A stretch of DNA of 64,000 bases from Vespula vulgaris (lineage: Eukaryota; Arthropoda; Insecta; Hymenoptera; Vespidae): NCBI RefSeq assembly GCF_905475345.1, contig NC_066588.1:4212501-4276500 (forward strand), in the 5' to 3' direction. Shown in pieces: positions 39,093-52,700 of the stretch (positions within the stretch are counted from its first letter, which is position 1; every line of letters starts with the position of its first letter). Both the position numbers and the translations under genes were made by a program. The notes below the pieces were generated by a model. That model made no database searches. It was not told where the DNA came from and worked only from the letters and a program-made list of their open reading frames with translations.

Positions 39093-40102
39093 GACAGAGA
39101 AAAGAAAAAGATGAAAATTATATAAGAAATAAAACAAAAAGAAATTATACTACGTCGAAAATATAAATCATCGAAATATGAGATAACATAAACGTTATTG
39201 CTTCGAACATCTGTTGAACATCTCCAATTACCATCCACCCACCCATCCCCCACTCCTTCTCTCTCTTTCTCTCTCTTTTTCTCTTTTTTCCGATCTGAAC
39301 AATGTTAAACTTAATAATGTATAATCTCGGAAGCAGGTATGTACAAAGTCGTTAAAGTTTACTCTCTCGTAAAGGCTCGTTGTCGGCGATATTAAAAGAT
39401 TGATAAGTATCCTATAAAAGTTAGCCGAATGATCATCGCCATCGCCATGATCGTCCATAAAGTATACACTTTACGATTCATCCTGTTTTCTTTTTTTTTT
39501 TTTTGTTTTTTCTTTTCCTTCTTTTATTTCCTTTTACTCATCTCCTCTTTCTCATCCTCCTCCCCTCCTTTGTCCACCCTACGTCCGCTGTGTCATCATT
39601 TATCTCTTTCTCTTACGATTATCTTAAAAATTAAAAAATAAAAAAGTGTGAATAGAAAGAAAGAGAGAGAGAGAGAGAGATAAACGTGACAAATTACAGT
39701 AACGGTAATTAAACGATGTACAATATAATTAAAACGAGTAAATTCCTAATGGAACGGAGATTTCCTTTGTAAAAGAAACTTTATTAACCAAATGAAATTT
39801 TCCAGGAGTTATAACCAGTCCCCTCCCATTAATTTCATCGAGTGTTTGATAAGCAGGATCGTATTTATAAGTTCGAAGGCCCCGAGGCTCTCGACAGCGT
39901 GGTCGTTGTCGAGTCGTCAAAAATAAAAACGATAAAAAGTGAATAAAAAAGAAAGAAAAGAAGCAAATCTCTATCTCGTTGTCAGTTGATAACAAATTTG
40001 ATGTTTCTTTTTCTTTCTTTTTTTTTTTTTTTACAGATATATCAAACAATTCTCTTTCTTCTTTTCTGATCATTTATTTATAGTTACTTCTTTCATTCCT
40101 TC

Positions 40103-40164
<62 letters not shown>

Positions 40165-40704
40165 GTTGTTGTTTTTGTTGTTGTTGTTGTTGTTATCAAT
40201 CATTGTTCGTCGATAGAGTGAATGTTTTAAAAAGTGACGTCATTAAATGGTAAAAGCTTTTAAACGAACACGCGCCTTATGGTAAATACGGTCCTATTGA
40301 TACATCGTTGAGTTTTCCCCATACCACACCCTCCCCCACTCTCCCACTCTATTCCATCGTCCTCCATTCATGTTCATCAATGCGTTTCTCACGAAAAGAC
40401 AATTTTCACGAACACGTTGAAATTCTCGTCTACAGATGGATGATAGGTGCGTCACTGTACGTATGTACAACACGTAATATAATGTATAATAACACGTAGT
40501 AGTAGTAGTAGTAGGGTAGTAGTGGTGGTGGTCATGGTGGTGATGGTAAAGGTGATAATGATAGTGATAGTGGGTAGTGAATAGTGGTAGTGTTGGTGAT
40601 GGTGGTAATAGCAATGATTGTGGTTATGGTTCTTGGGGTGGGTTAGTAATAGTGGTGGTTAGTAGTCGCGTCGTTGTGAACAGAATGGATATTGGAAAAT
40701 TCGA

Positions 40705-40754
<50 letters not shown>

Positions 40755-41240
40755 GTGTATGTAGGTGTGTGTGTATTTGTGTGGAGTGGAATTGAGAATA
40801 GAAAGACCACCATGGAAAACGATAAGAATACCTGGAATAGTACTCGAGCCATTTTTTTACAGATCGTATGTACCCCTCGAGCCCTGGTTAATTGCGGTGG
40901 ATCGTCATGTTCGAAATATCTCGGCGTATTCGGCACGTGAAGTTAGTCGTGTCTTTCTTTTTCTCTTTCTTTCTTTTCCTCTTTCTCTTGGTTTTTTTTC
41001 TTTTTTTTTTTTTTTTATATAGCTAGGTCGAATAAAATGTGAAAAATCAGTAAACTGTTCTTTTGAAAATTGAATTCTCACACGAATAATACACAATTCA
41101 AAGATATCAATGTATTTTATTCGAGCGTACGATCGACGAATTCTATTTTCTCTTTTTCTCTTTTTTATTTATTTATTTCTTTTTTTTTGTATGTTTATTT
41201 TCTTCTTAGATTGTAAGAAAACTTTATTGTATATTTATAA

Positions 41241-41275
<35 letters not shown>

Positions 41276-42443
41276 CGTATGTATGTATGCTATTTTTAAT
41301 TACAATGGTTTAATCATGCGTATGCTATTGGTTATTAGATTGGTTTTTCCTCCAATCTAATAAATTCAAATATGAATAAATTTGAAAATAATGAAAATTA
41401 AAAAGGTTGATTTTTCCACAAATGTTCTTTTATATTTTGTTATATAAGAATACGATTATCATAAAAGGAACATTTATATGTATATATATGTAAAGTTTGT
41501 GTGTGTTCTTCTTTAATATTTAATTAAAGTAATTAAAATATATTATAAGTACGCGTGTATGAACGAATACACTTAGGTACGTATATCGTTGTCATAATAT
41601 ACGTTCGTATATTATATTTATTATTTGATATTTAACAAAATATTTTCAATATTCATGCATGAGCGAATACACGTATATATGCATGTATATTATAATTAAA
41701 TATACAACAGCTTAATCACGTGATTGCTCTTCTGGTTTTCCTAATCTAATTTCAAATTCAAATAGTATTGAAATAATAATAAAGAGAAGAATTTGTAATA
41801 ACGTCCTTTTACATTTAACTATCTTGAAAAAACAATTATCATAAAAGGTACACTCTTATATACATATATATCTATATGTATAAAAGTATGATTCTTAATA
41901 TTTAATATTTAATAGTTAACAAAAATTTTTTCTTAAATTATTTTTTAATGTTGAAAGACGAAAAGAAAAAAAGAAATTGTTTAATGATCGCACCGTGATA
42001 CTCCTTCATATTGTAAATACTAATAAATCAATAAATCAATGCAATATGATAAGAAAATTATTATTATTATTAGTATTTTTTTTTATCTTTCTTTTTCCTT
42101 TTTCACTTTTTTTTGAGCATTTTTCATTTTTTTTATTTCCACTTTTTATTTTTATCCATATCAATATTATTATCGCCCTCTCACGTAATGCTTGAAAAAT
42201 AAATAACAACAATCGCACACGGGTGTCGTACAAATGTGAATTACTTTATTCAAATGTATCGCTTGACATGTTATGTTGTTTTTTTTTTCTTTTTTGAGAT
42301 TTTTTTTTGTTTCTTATTATATTTTCCTTTTTTTTCGGATACAGAACAAAAAGCGCCGCTTGCCAAAATGTTTTCGGTCGAGAAATATCACTATCTCTAA
42401 ATCTCTCACACACATACACACACATAATGTATCTATCTCTCTC

Positions 42444-42490
<47 letters not shown>

Positions 42491-43156
42491 CGAACACACA
42501 TACATTCTATCTATCTATCTCTCTATCTCTCTTTCTCTCTGTCTCTCTCTTTCTTTCTTTCAATCTCTTTACAAAGCAGGACCATTTTTACAGTCTCGCG
42601 TTGCATTTTTCGTTCTACTTCGTGCACAAACCTAGTTCTTCTTTTTCTTTCTTTTTTTTTTCTTCTTCTTCTACTATTCCTGCCTTCTCGTCTAGTGTAC
42701 CAATCCAAACGGACGTTTTTCTTTCTTTTTTCTCTCTCTCTCTCGTTCTCTCTTTCTCTTTTTTTTTAATATTCTCTCTCCCTCTCTCTCTGTCTCTCTC
42801 TCTCTCCCACTCTTTTCTTTTTCTTTTCCTTTCTTGTCAAGATTTTTCCTTCCAAATATCGAGAGTGAATCGCGAGTCTTCTTTCTTATTTTATTTTAAT
42901 TAATACTCCTTCGTTCGTTTATTTCTTTTATTTAATTTTATTCTCTCTCGTTCCTTCATTTTCTCTCTCTTTCTCTTACTCTTTCCTTGTTTATCATCGG
43001 GACTAATTAAACAAACATACGAAAAAAAAGGAAAAAGGAAAACAAAGAAAATAATAAAAAATGAAATAAAATGTAGGAACTTGCACGTATGCATAATGAT
43101 ATTAGCATTATGCTTAGACAACTATACGCGTACTGACACGTTAGTTAATAATAATA

Positions 43157-43189
<33 letters not shown>

Positions 43190-43985
43190 AATAATAATTA
43201 ATAATTAGTAATAAACATAACATAAAAATACGAAGAGAAACGAGAGCTTGTCGATAATAATTTTTAAATTATGCTAATGACGAGGGTGTATGCACGCGGG
43301 AAAAAGAAATGAAGAAAATAAAAATAAGGAAATAATATAAACGAATTGACAAAGAAACGATCGATGTGCGCACACGTGCGGATATTTTATGTTTTATTTT
43401 ATTTTATTTTGTTTTACTTTTTTTCTTTTTTTTTCTTTTCTTTTTTCTTTCCTTTTCAACGTGCAAATAAAGGAAAAAAAAAATATCTCACTCGATCATA
43501 AATCTCTCTATTGTCGAAGCCACGTGTTTAATAAAAGAATGTAATAAAAAAATTATCCATTAGTTATGTTATAGTCATTGATGAACGATTAGACGCGATC
43601 TTCCTTTTGCTTTTTCTCTTCTTCGTATTTTTTGTTATTGTTTATCTTTATTTTTCTTTTCATCTTTTCTTCAATTATAATTCAAGAATCAAGCAATTCA
43701 TACATACCACTGAGGGCGTGCGATAAAATGAGAATTAAAAGAAAATCAAAAGAGAAAAAATAGAAAAAGAAAAATAAGAAAAAGAAAACTTTGAAAATAG
43801 AAAAGAGAAAAGGACATATAAAAAAAGAAAAAATCATCTCGAGCAACATATTAACGTATTATTCGTATCGTATAGTGTAAAATAAAATTAGTTTAAATAA
43901 ACTAAATTAAAAAAAAAAAGTAAAAGAAAAAGAACACCATTTGTCTTCCTTCAGAAAAGAAAATACAAAGTAAAATATATTGGAT

Positions 43986-44061
<76 letters not shown>

Positions 44062-44591
44062 GTAGTAGTAGTAGTAGTAATAGTAATAGTAGTAGTAGTA
44101 GTAGTAGTAATAGTAGTAGTAGTAGTAGTAGTGTAGTAGTAGTAGTAGTAGTAGTAGTAGTGTAGTAGTAGTAGTAGTAGTAGTGTAGTAGTAGTAGTAG
44201 TAGTAATAGTAGTAGTAGTAATGATAAAAATAATAATAATAGTAGTACTAATAATAATAATAAAAATAATAATAATAATAAAAATACGATTACATATCAC
44301 AATTTTTCTCATAGATTTTTTTTTCCTCAGACGCTTTTTTTTCAAATTAAAACTACGAAATACTTTCTTTCTACCCTTTCAGTTACGATACTTTCGACAT
44401 AGTCTTGTGTTTCTTTTTCTTTTCTTGTTTTTATTTTTATATTTTTGTTTATTTTTGCTTTAAAATAAAGAAAAATACGAAGGATCGATAAAAAAAAATT
44501 TCGTATAGGTCGTAACCGAAAGGCCTATATAAAAAAAACACAGGTTACAATAATATAATATAATAATAATAATATAATAATAATAATAATA

Positions 44592-44647
<56 letters not shown>

Positions 44648-45044
44648 GTAAACTTAATGATATAAATATAATAATTTTAATATTAATAATATCTTAAAAT
44701 ATTAATAAATATTAAAATATTAATAATATTAATAAAACATTAATGATATATTAATATCATTACTAATATTAATATCTTAATAATATTTTAATAATATTTA
44801 TAATATTAAAATAATAATAATAATAAAACAGAAATATATATATATAATACGAATGTATAAAATATAAATTTGTACAACCACGATTATTACACGTCTACAT
44901 CGAATACAATGCACAAATAAGGCTTACACATCATGTGTTCGAGATTATTTATTATGTATTTCATTTAAGTGCCATGACCGTAAAAAAAAAATTAATCCCT
45001 TCGAAAAAAAATAGCTTTAATCTTTTTTTCGAACGTTAAATAAT

Positions 45045-45105
<61 letters not shown>

Positions 45106-45535
45106 CGGTTCATATAGACGGAAAATAGCAGGAATCGCAAAGGATGAACAAGTTTTAGAATTTTTTTTCTTTCTTTCGCATTCGTTAAAATAGGTAAAGT
45201 CGATCGCGAAAATAAAAGAAAAATAAAAATGATGGCTTCGCAAAACATTCGACCTTTTGCATACCTTTTTATAATACATGTATAAATATACACATATCTT
45301 CGAAATGTCGTCGTGCAATTTTTCTGCGAAACTTTGTAAGTACACGTGTGCTCAACGATTTAACCCTTCAATCGAGGGGAGAAAAAAAGCAACAAAAAAA
45401 AAAGAAAAGAAGAGGGGCGAGGGGAAAATTGACAAATGGCTAAGATACCGACTCGGACGATAAGACCGTAATAAAAAAAAAAAAATAATAAAATAAATAA
45501 AAAATAAGAAATAAAAAACAAGCGAGACTCGATCG

Positions 45536-45595
<60 letters not shown>

Positions 45596-45922
45596 ATACA
45601 CGCGCGTACATACACTCTTCCTCTCTTTTTTCATTTCCTTTTTTTATATACAACGAGGCTCTATATACGTCAAGCCAAAAAAAAAAAAAGAAAAGAAAAC
45701 ATTTTTGCATTCGACATCTGATGAGAATAATAAAAGAAAAAGAAGAAAGAATATAGAGAAATTAATTAATTAACAAGGGCGAGAAAAAGAAAAATATATA
45801 AAAACAGAAAAAATAATAATAATAAAAAAAGAAGGGTGGAAAGATCGATAAGAAAAACCGCACGATTCGAGCTCTCTTTGTTTGTTGTCTTTTTTTTTTT
45901 AATTTCCTCTTTTTTCTCTTCC

Positions 45923-45971
<49 letters not shown>

Positions 45972-46396
45972 TTTTCCATCTATCTTCCTCCCTCCCTCTT
46001 TCTTCATCATTCTATTTCTTTCTTTATCTTTCTTTATCAAAAAAAAAAAAAAGATCCTGTTCTCGACTCATTCGACTCGTAGAAAGAAAAGAGATTGTAC
46101 ACGTATCCAAAACGTACCCTTTCGTGCGTTCACATTCTTCTTATATTAAAATTGTAAGTAATAGTAGTTGTAGTAGTAGCGTAGTAATAGTAATAGTAAT
46201 AGTAGTTAATGAAGGAGAAGAGAAGTACTGAAACAGCTTCGCTTATTTCTTTCTTTCTTTCTTTCTTTCTTTCTTTTTTTCTTTCCGTCTATCTTTCTAT
46301 TTTTCACTTTTTATTTTACTCTTTAATATCTTTTCTCACGAAATATATTTCCAACCGAATGTTACATTCGATCGAAAGTATATCAACTTTAATGTC

Positions 46397-46446
<50 letters not shown>

Positions 46447-46783
46447 GTTGCTCTAGTACATCTCTTTCTCTCTCCCTCCCTCTCTATTTTGTTGCTCTCT
46501 TTTTCTCTCTCTATCTCTCCCTCTCTCTCTCTCTCTCTCTCTCCCTCCCTCTCTCTCTCTTTTTCTTTCTTATTCTTCTTATTTTCTCTCTCATACATAC
46601 ATACATACATACATACATACATACATACACACTCTCTCTCTCTCCCTCTCTCTTTTTCTTTCGTTACTATTACATATACGCTGCACTTACATTCGTCAAA
46701 AACATCAGTCGTACGCTTATCTTTCCTCTTGCGTAATTAACATTGTTACTTCACAAATAATAATAATTATAATTATAATTATA

Positions 46784-46836
<53 letters not shown>

Positions 46837-46868
46837 CATCATCATCATAATAATGACAATAATCAGAC

Positions 46869-46937
<69 letters not shown>

Positions 46938-46945
46938 AATCAGAC

Positions 46946-47035
<90 letters not shown>

Positions 47036-47652
47036 CACGATGACAATGACAATTGTTGATGATTATGATTATAATGACGACATCGACGATAACGATGACA
47101 TTAATGTCGTTGATATTGATAATAATAAGATTAATAATAGTAATAATAATAATAGATGATGATGATGATGATAATGATGATAATAATAATGATAATAATA
47201 ATAATGATAATAATATTAATAATACATCATAAATATACTATATTCGCGACTGAAAATATGCTATCGGGCATTTCCCATTTCACTTAGGTAATATAACTTA
47301 CTTCGGATACGCCATGATTCGAATAAATATCGCACTTAAATATTAGCGTGACTACTTTCAAAAGCGAAATACTCGGTGTTATTCAGATACGTGGGTTTGA
47401 AAAATGTTTATATAATATATAATATATACACAATAATCAAAGAATCCTCTTGCAATTGTATACGTATTTTGTCTGTCTGTTTGTCTATCTGTATATGTTT
47501 GTATATATGTGTCTGTGTGTTCGTATATTCGTGTGTACCTCTCTATAGGAGTGTTTTTTTTCTCTTTTTACCTTTTCATTAGATATTATTACCTCGCGCG
47601 CAATTATAAACGCCATATATGCTGCTTAAGCTTACGCTCCCTCCCCCTCTCA

Positions 47653-47697
<45 letters not shown>

Positions 47698-47980
47698 CCA
47701 AAAGTTATAGATCGATTCTTATACTTGTCTGTCTGTCTTTCTTTCTCTCTGTATTTTTCTCTTTATTTTTTTTTATTTTTATTTTTTCGTACCCTCCTTT
47801 CTTTTTTTCTAATACGTAAGTGTAAGAAATAAAGATTTACATAAAAATGCTGCTGCCGCGAAGGTATTGCGTTAAAAAAATCTAACGATTTCTTATTCGA
47901 ACAAAGAGGGGACTCTTGTACGGTGGTATCACGTATTCGTTTCACCAAGAATAAAAAAATTTCTTTTATTATCGGTGGGT

Positions 47981-48011
<31 letters not shown>

Positions 48012-48240
48012 GTATGTATATTGTTCGTCATTCTATATTCTTCGTTTTACAATTTTCTTTAATTTTTTTCGTTTGGTTTTTCTTTTTTTTTTATTTTTTT
48101 TATTTTTTCTCTCTCTAATTCTCCTCAATGAGATCCAATTTATGTTAGATCAATTTGATCGATTAACCATGGAAATAATAAGCTTCCGCTTATTTAATTC
48201 TTTCTCATAACTTAATGAAAGACAATTAGATGAATAAGGC

Positions 48241-48306
<66 letters not shown>

Positions 48307-48604
48307 TAAATAGATAGAAAATTACTATCGATAATCGGTTAAAACTAATCGTCGTCATCGTCATCGTCGTCGTCGTCATTGATATTAAGTACAATAAGGG
48401 TAGAAGATTTAAAAAAAAGAAAAAAAAGGAAAAGAAAAAAAAATCTTTAATTTCGTGTGCCAACGAAAAATAATATAAAGTTGATAATTTATAAATAATA
48501 CAAATGTATAAATAAAATTATTTTCTTCCTTTCTAAACGCTATAATAGGATAAAAAAGGAAAATAAAAAACAAGAAAAAAAAAGTTTCGAAAGGCGACTT
48601 TTTC

Positions 48605-48641
<37 letters not shown>

Positions 48642-49209
48642 TATATATACATATATACACATACATATATACACATACATATATACATATACATGTATAT
48701 ATGTATATAAATATAAAATCGACGTTTTATCGATCGTTCGAATATGACTAGATGAAAATTTATCTTTTCGTATCCTCTTGCACCATATCCTCTCTACTTA
48801 TGCGTTTATGCCTTTGAAACACATACTTTTTATTTATTTATTATTTCTCTTTTTTATCTTCGTTTTCCTCAAATTTCCCGCCAAGAGAAGAAAGAGATCA
48901 TCCCATTCATTGTTCGAATAAGAAAACGTGTTCTACCTTTTTTATTTATCTTTTTTTTTTCTTTTTTGATCAAGGTAGCAATGGATACCTACACCTAAGG
49001 CTATTTAGTAACTAGCGATTCGCGAATATGAAATACCTTGTTACTTTTTTTTTTCTTTTGTTATTCCTTGTGTGACACGCCCATACAAATTGCATAATAA
49101 TTTACATATATACAACACATAATTAAATGCATTAGTAAGAGAGATTAGGTGTGTGTGATTTCTTATCCTTCTATCTTTCCTTTCTTATTTACTAGTTACT
49201 TACTTCGTA

Positions 49210-49261
<52 letters not shown>

Positions 49262-49262
49262 C

Positions 49263-49303
<41 letters not shown>

Positions 49304-49622
49304 TTTCCCCCCTTTGTATTTTTTCTCTTTTTCTCTTTTAATCTTCGTCATGTCGATTGAAAGGAGCGTCTAGCAAAGAAATACTCGGCGAAAGAGAACC
49401 GAGATATGTTTTCATCTTAACGTATATAAGTTGTCAAGGAGAAGAAACCTCCTCGAAATGATAATAGTAGTAGTGACGATAATATGTAATAATGGTAATA
49501 CAATTACTAGTCGATAATAGGATGATAAGAGATATTACAAATTATTATCGCAGACGATAAATCGCGATATAAACGCGAAACGGAAATGCTCTTTCCAAGA
49601 ATTCTTTTCTCGTAGGATATAC

Positions 49623-49665
<43 letters not shown>

Positions 49666-49743
49666 TGTATTAATAATTAATGCTTTCAGGAATGGCAAGT
49701 ATGTATGTTATGTACTTGTTTTCTTCTTCCTCTACTTTTCTTC

Positions 49744-49785
<42 letters not shown>

Positions 49786-52700
49786 TTCTCTCTCTCTCTT
49801 TCACTCTCACTGTCACTCTCACTCTTACTCTTACTTTCATTCTCGCTATCACTCTCACTCTCTCTATCTCTATCTTTATCTCACTTTTTCTTTTTTCTTT
49901 TTTCTTTTTCTTTTTTATTTTTCTTTGCCTTTTCTTACCCTCACTTTTATACCCTCATTGAATATAATAATCGATTTCATGAATACACAGAAGAGATATT
50001 TTTTCGTTTTTTTTCTTTTCTTTTTTCTTTTCTTTTTGTATAAGTTTGGACCTTGCTTCGTAAACCGTGTAGTTTAGCCAGAAATTGTTGATTTTTTTTC
50101 TATAGTTAAAGAGTATAACTTAGCATATATGGAAATATGCCATAAACCGAATGATCGACTTTTGCTTTTGCTTTTGTATGTTTTTGTTGATTAATTTTTT
50201 TTTCTTTGTTTTTATCATTTGTTAATTTTTGTTTTGTTTTGTTTTACTGTCACCCACAATATGGTTAAATTTGAACCATCGAACACCCAATCAGAACTCG
50301 ACATAATTGTAAATGTAACAGTGAGATTTAAAAACTGCACTGCGTAATATAGCTAGGTAACCGGTTTCCAATGCCCAGCGAAGTATGGCTTGTCAAATGA
50401 TGCTTACTATTGTGTGATATTCTGTAACACATCACTCTGATATACATAGTATATGGATTTCAGGCAATGGATCAGTTATATATATATATACATATACATA
50501 TATATATATATACATATATATAAGACGATATAAAAAGTTAGTGAATTAGGCCTTCTTCAAAATAACGCCATTATTATAATTCAACGGATTTAAGTTGCTC
50601 TAGTGGTAAAAAACTCTGTTAAAAGTACACATGTACTTTTGTTTATGAATCTATGTATGATTAAATACGATAACCATAATCACTGGTGTCTGTAACAAAG
50701 ATCTGTACATTTACTGTCATATATCACTCTATTGCATATAGTATTATTGTATAATAAAAACCTCTTGTGTCTGTTGTTATACGATTAAAATGTAAGGCCA
50801 TTTTAAATAAAAAATCAACTAATACTACACTCTCTTATGTTATCTGTAAAATATATACGAATCAATTCTAAAATTGTATAAAAGACAGAATCGGTAGTAT
50901 TCAAAACACTTACAAGGCGCTTAGTCAATTTATCAATTATAGTACTGCATTAAGGACAAGGTTGAAAATATTGTTTCTTTTTGTTTTCTTTTTTTCCTTC
51001 AAAGAAAAATCAAATCAAAACCTGGGTCTGATCCAATGCCTGACAATTGGCGAATGTAACTCTGCTTGGCAAATGTATAACAATATTATAATATGATATG
51101 CAACATTTATAATCTAATCTTATTTCGGTACTAATTGTTAGTTATGCTGGGCATCCATTTGTATTGTAAACAAAAGTTTCGAATGTACATTCGCAGTACA
51201 TTTAACTTGTAAAAAAACATTGCAATCACTTACCAATGTAATAACAGATAATAAAAACCGTTTGTATAATATTGGTAATATGTGTAGTCGCAGTCGTTGC
51301 AACTTTCCGGTACTATTGTAAATTGTTGTATGTAAATATATTATAATAATATATAGCTGCATCTGTTTAGTAATTTGATTGTATGTGAGGTAAGGAGCCT
51401 GTCATCTGAACAGTACGATTTTATAAATTACGATTCTAGGAAATATAATTGACGAGTTCTTTCCCAGAATCGTTATCATAAATCGTACTTATGGAACTAT
51501 TGTCATCTGTAAAATATAATATAAAAGATCCTGAGTTGTACTGTGTGGTACTATGGCTATGGAATTGTGTAGCAGAAGTCTATGCTGGCTTATTTCTGCC
51601 ATAATTATAATTAAAAATACTATCGTTGAATAAAAGAAAAAAAGATATACTTTTTAACCTACAAAAGAAAAAAAAATCGTGTAACCTCAAAAATGTAAAT
51701 ACGTATATACAAAAAGAAATAAAAAGAAAAAGAAAGATATATACCGTCACGTGTAAATATCACTAATAAACATGCATTATCAAAAAGTTTCAAGTATACA
51801 TATGATAATGATATTATTCGTGAATTTACATTCATTTATGAAGAAAAATCTTCTTCGAAATACTTAACCCACAAATATTTTCCAAAAATAATTCCTAATA
51901 ATACTGATAAAACTTGTCGAATTCAAGATTATATCAACAAGTGTTTAAAAATTATATAAATTTAAGCAAAGATTGATAAAAAAGAAAATAGATGTATACA
52001 TAGATGTATACAATACATATACATATACATATACATATATATGCATAATATGTGTATATATGCCTATATGTGTATATATGCATATATATGATATATGCAT
52101 AATATATATGCGTATATATATATACATATATATATATATACATATATATATATCTACATATATATATGGTGTGTAAAGAAAATAATGATCCTCTCCAAAC
52201 TACATACGAGAAAAAAACCAGCACAAACACAATGCCCCCTTATTATATATTGTTCAATCTGCTGCATAGTTGCGATCACGGTTTGTTGATAACTGTTAAT
52301 AATAAATATTATTACTCTGTTGAGCTGTCGATTGGCTGTATATTGCAATGTATGCATGTGAAAAATATATCATGTACGAGCTATGTCATTGCACATTGCG
52401 CTGCAATAATAAAGTAAATATAATTCTCTGTAAGAATATAATATTGTTGTAAATATCTGTAGTCTGTATAACACTGTATAGCATTAAATAAAACAACAAG
52501 TATCCGGCTGCAGAATTATCAGTACGAGGTGGGATGGCTGCTCCACCTACGGCATATTTTTTAGTCATTTCCCCCTTATTAACGTTCATCATCTTTATGA
52601 TGAATAGGCACGGGACATTATATGTAAACTAGTCTCCCAAACCTATGTACACGGTTTAATATTCGTATCGATGATAGTCGAGTTAGATACGACCTATATA

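Larger units (their letters stand above)
27342..50049 (-). other. Large intron (BEN isoform) or intergenic space
   Basis: If the BEN join is right, this and the zinc-finger exon sit in one 27.6-kb intron. It is filled with microsatellites and old tandem duplications (listed). Unique, GC-richer islands at 32290-32640, 35330-35440, 35690-35820, 36830-37060, 39730-39900, 40260-40480 and 40770-40940 are the places to look for further alternative exons. Several have protein-like frames on both strands, so none is called except 39729-39889 as a weak candidate. Confidence 0.5.

Noticed and set aside
40692..41022. Protein-like frames on both strands at 40770-40940
   Set aside because: Three frames look equally plausible, including a plus acceptor TTTTTTTACAG and a minus donor CCAG|GTATTC; none could be preferred.
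42307..42903. 198-codon plus ORF rich in Ser, Leu and Phe
   Set aside because: CT microsatellites read as Ser-Leu; similar ORFs occur at 59639-60301, 46209-46736, 49625-50077, 24026-24765 and 16020-16409 for the same reason.
43902..44345. 147-codon Ile/Thr ORF and Asn/Ser ORF
   Set aside because: Product of TAA/TAG triplet arrays.
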